NCBI GenBank assembly: GCA_017163975.1
Contig: JAFFSR010000091.1
Location: 186,001 to 250,000 of the forward strand
DNA length: 64,000 nt
Reading direction: 5' to 3'
Source: Anastatus disparis
Lineage: Eukaryota; Arthropoda; Insecta; Hymenoptera; Eupelmidae
Position numbers and translations under genes: made by a program. The notes under the pieces are model-generated. The model was not told the DNA's origin. It ran no database searches and worked only from the letters and a program-made list of their open reading frames with translations. Positions 63,957 through 64,000 of the stretch are shown in pieces. Within the stretch, counting starts at the first letter, position 1, and every line of letters starts with the position of its first letter.

Positions 63957-64000
63957 ATGGAACGTCAAAGAGTAGTTGAAGAGCTACACAAGCCAGCACG
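63957..64000 (+). CDS. Start of an integrase-like gene (cut by the window edge)
   Basis: ATG at 63957 opens a frame of 15 codons to the window edge, reading MERQRVVEELHKPAR. The RVVEELHKPAR opening is familiar from the N-termini of Maverick/Polinton integrases in insects (family knowledge). Only one base separates it from the upstream stop. Very short evidence; the gene continues beyond 64000. Confidence 0.55.
   Translation, partial: MERQRVVEELHKPA

Larger units (their letters stand above)
57726..64000. mobile_element. Maverick/Polinton-type (adintovirus-like) element, partial
   Basis: A cluster of virion genes in two divergent blocks: minus strand 57890-61701 (157-aa protein, capsid-like, 48-aa basic peptide, penton-like, PLA2/protease) and plus strand 61800-64000 (packaging ATPase, coiled-coil protein, fibre-like protein, integrase start). 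Capsid, penton, adenain-type protease, A32/FtsK-type ATPase and a retroviral-type integrase together define Mavericks/Polintons and the related adintoviruses. All complete frames are unbroken apart from a doubtful penton start. The right end, the polymerase and the terminal repeats lie outside the window or were not recognised; the left limit given is only the hairpin block. Confidence 0.85.

Overview
This window looks like arthropod DNA, most likely from an insect (a hymenopteran would fit, but nothing here proves it). It is AT-rich, shows no recognisable host protein-coding gene, and is almost entirely mobile and repetitive DNA: an envelope-bearing Ty3/gypsy element, a BEL/Pao element, a mariner-type relic, many TTAA-flanked hairpin elements, two tRNA-derived SINEs, a helicase relic, a complex satellite cluster and the capsid half of a Maverick/Polinton-type (adintovirus-like) element.

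Layout. 1-9,120: a decayed minus-strand gypsy element (pol relic 863-4,953, probable 5' LTR 8,684-~9,090), split by a 3.45-kb non-coding inverted-repeat transposon (5,047-8,496) and TTAA hairpin elements. 10,059-23,712: a complete gypsy-class provirus with 1.37-kb LTRs, 5-bp target duplication, ORF0, gag, pol and an envelope-like gene. 23,718-31,750: nested foldback elements, a broken mariner transposase, and a Ulp1-like protease relic invaded by a 1.7-kb repetitive element. 31,753-50,105: one satellite family (about 132-bp unit) in two opposite orientations, interrupted by hairpins, a 3.2-kb palindrome and a BEL/Pao provirus (43,536-49,757). 50,106-55,720: palindromic-word repeat, second Ulp1-like relic split by a SINE, second SINE, PIF1-like helicase relic, two minisatellites. 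55,720-57,890: non-coding, CpG-containing DNA ending in paired hairpins. 57,890-64,000: Maverick-type cluster running off the right edge.

The Maverick-type cluster is the best preserved module. Minus-strand genes encode an unrecognised 157-aa protein, a capsid-like protein, a 48-aa basic peptide, a penton-like protein and a phospholipase A2/cysteine protease fusion. A 98-bp divergent promoter separates them from plus-strand genes for a packaging ATPase, a coiled-coil protein, a fibre-like protein and the first codons of an integrase. These products would build, mature and fill a virion. No DNA polymerase is in the window. Several stop codons in this cluster overlap a TATA-like box for the next gene.

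Several insertions can be dated or proven from the window itself: empty target sites survive in paralogous copies or in the satellite unit, and both complete LTR proviruses have nearly identical LTRs although their coding regions carry stops and frameshifts.
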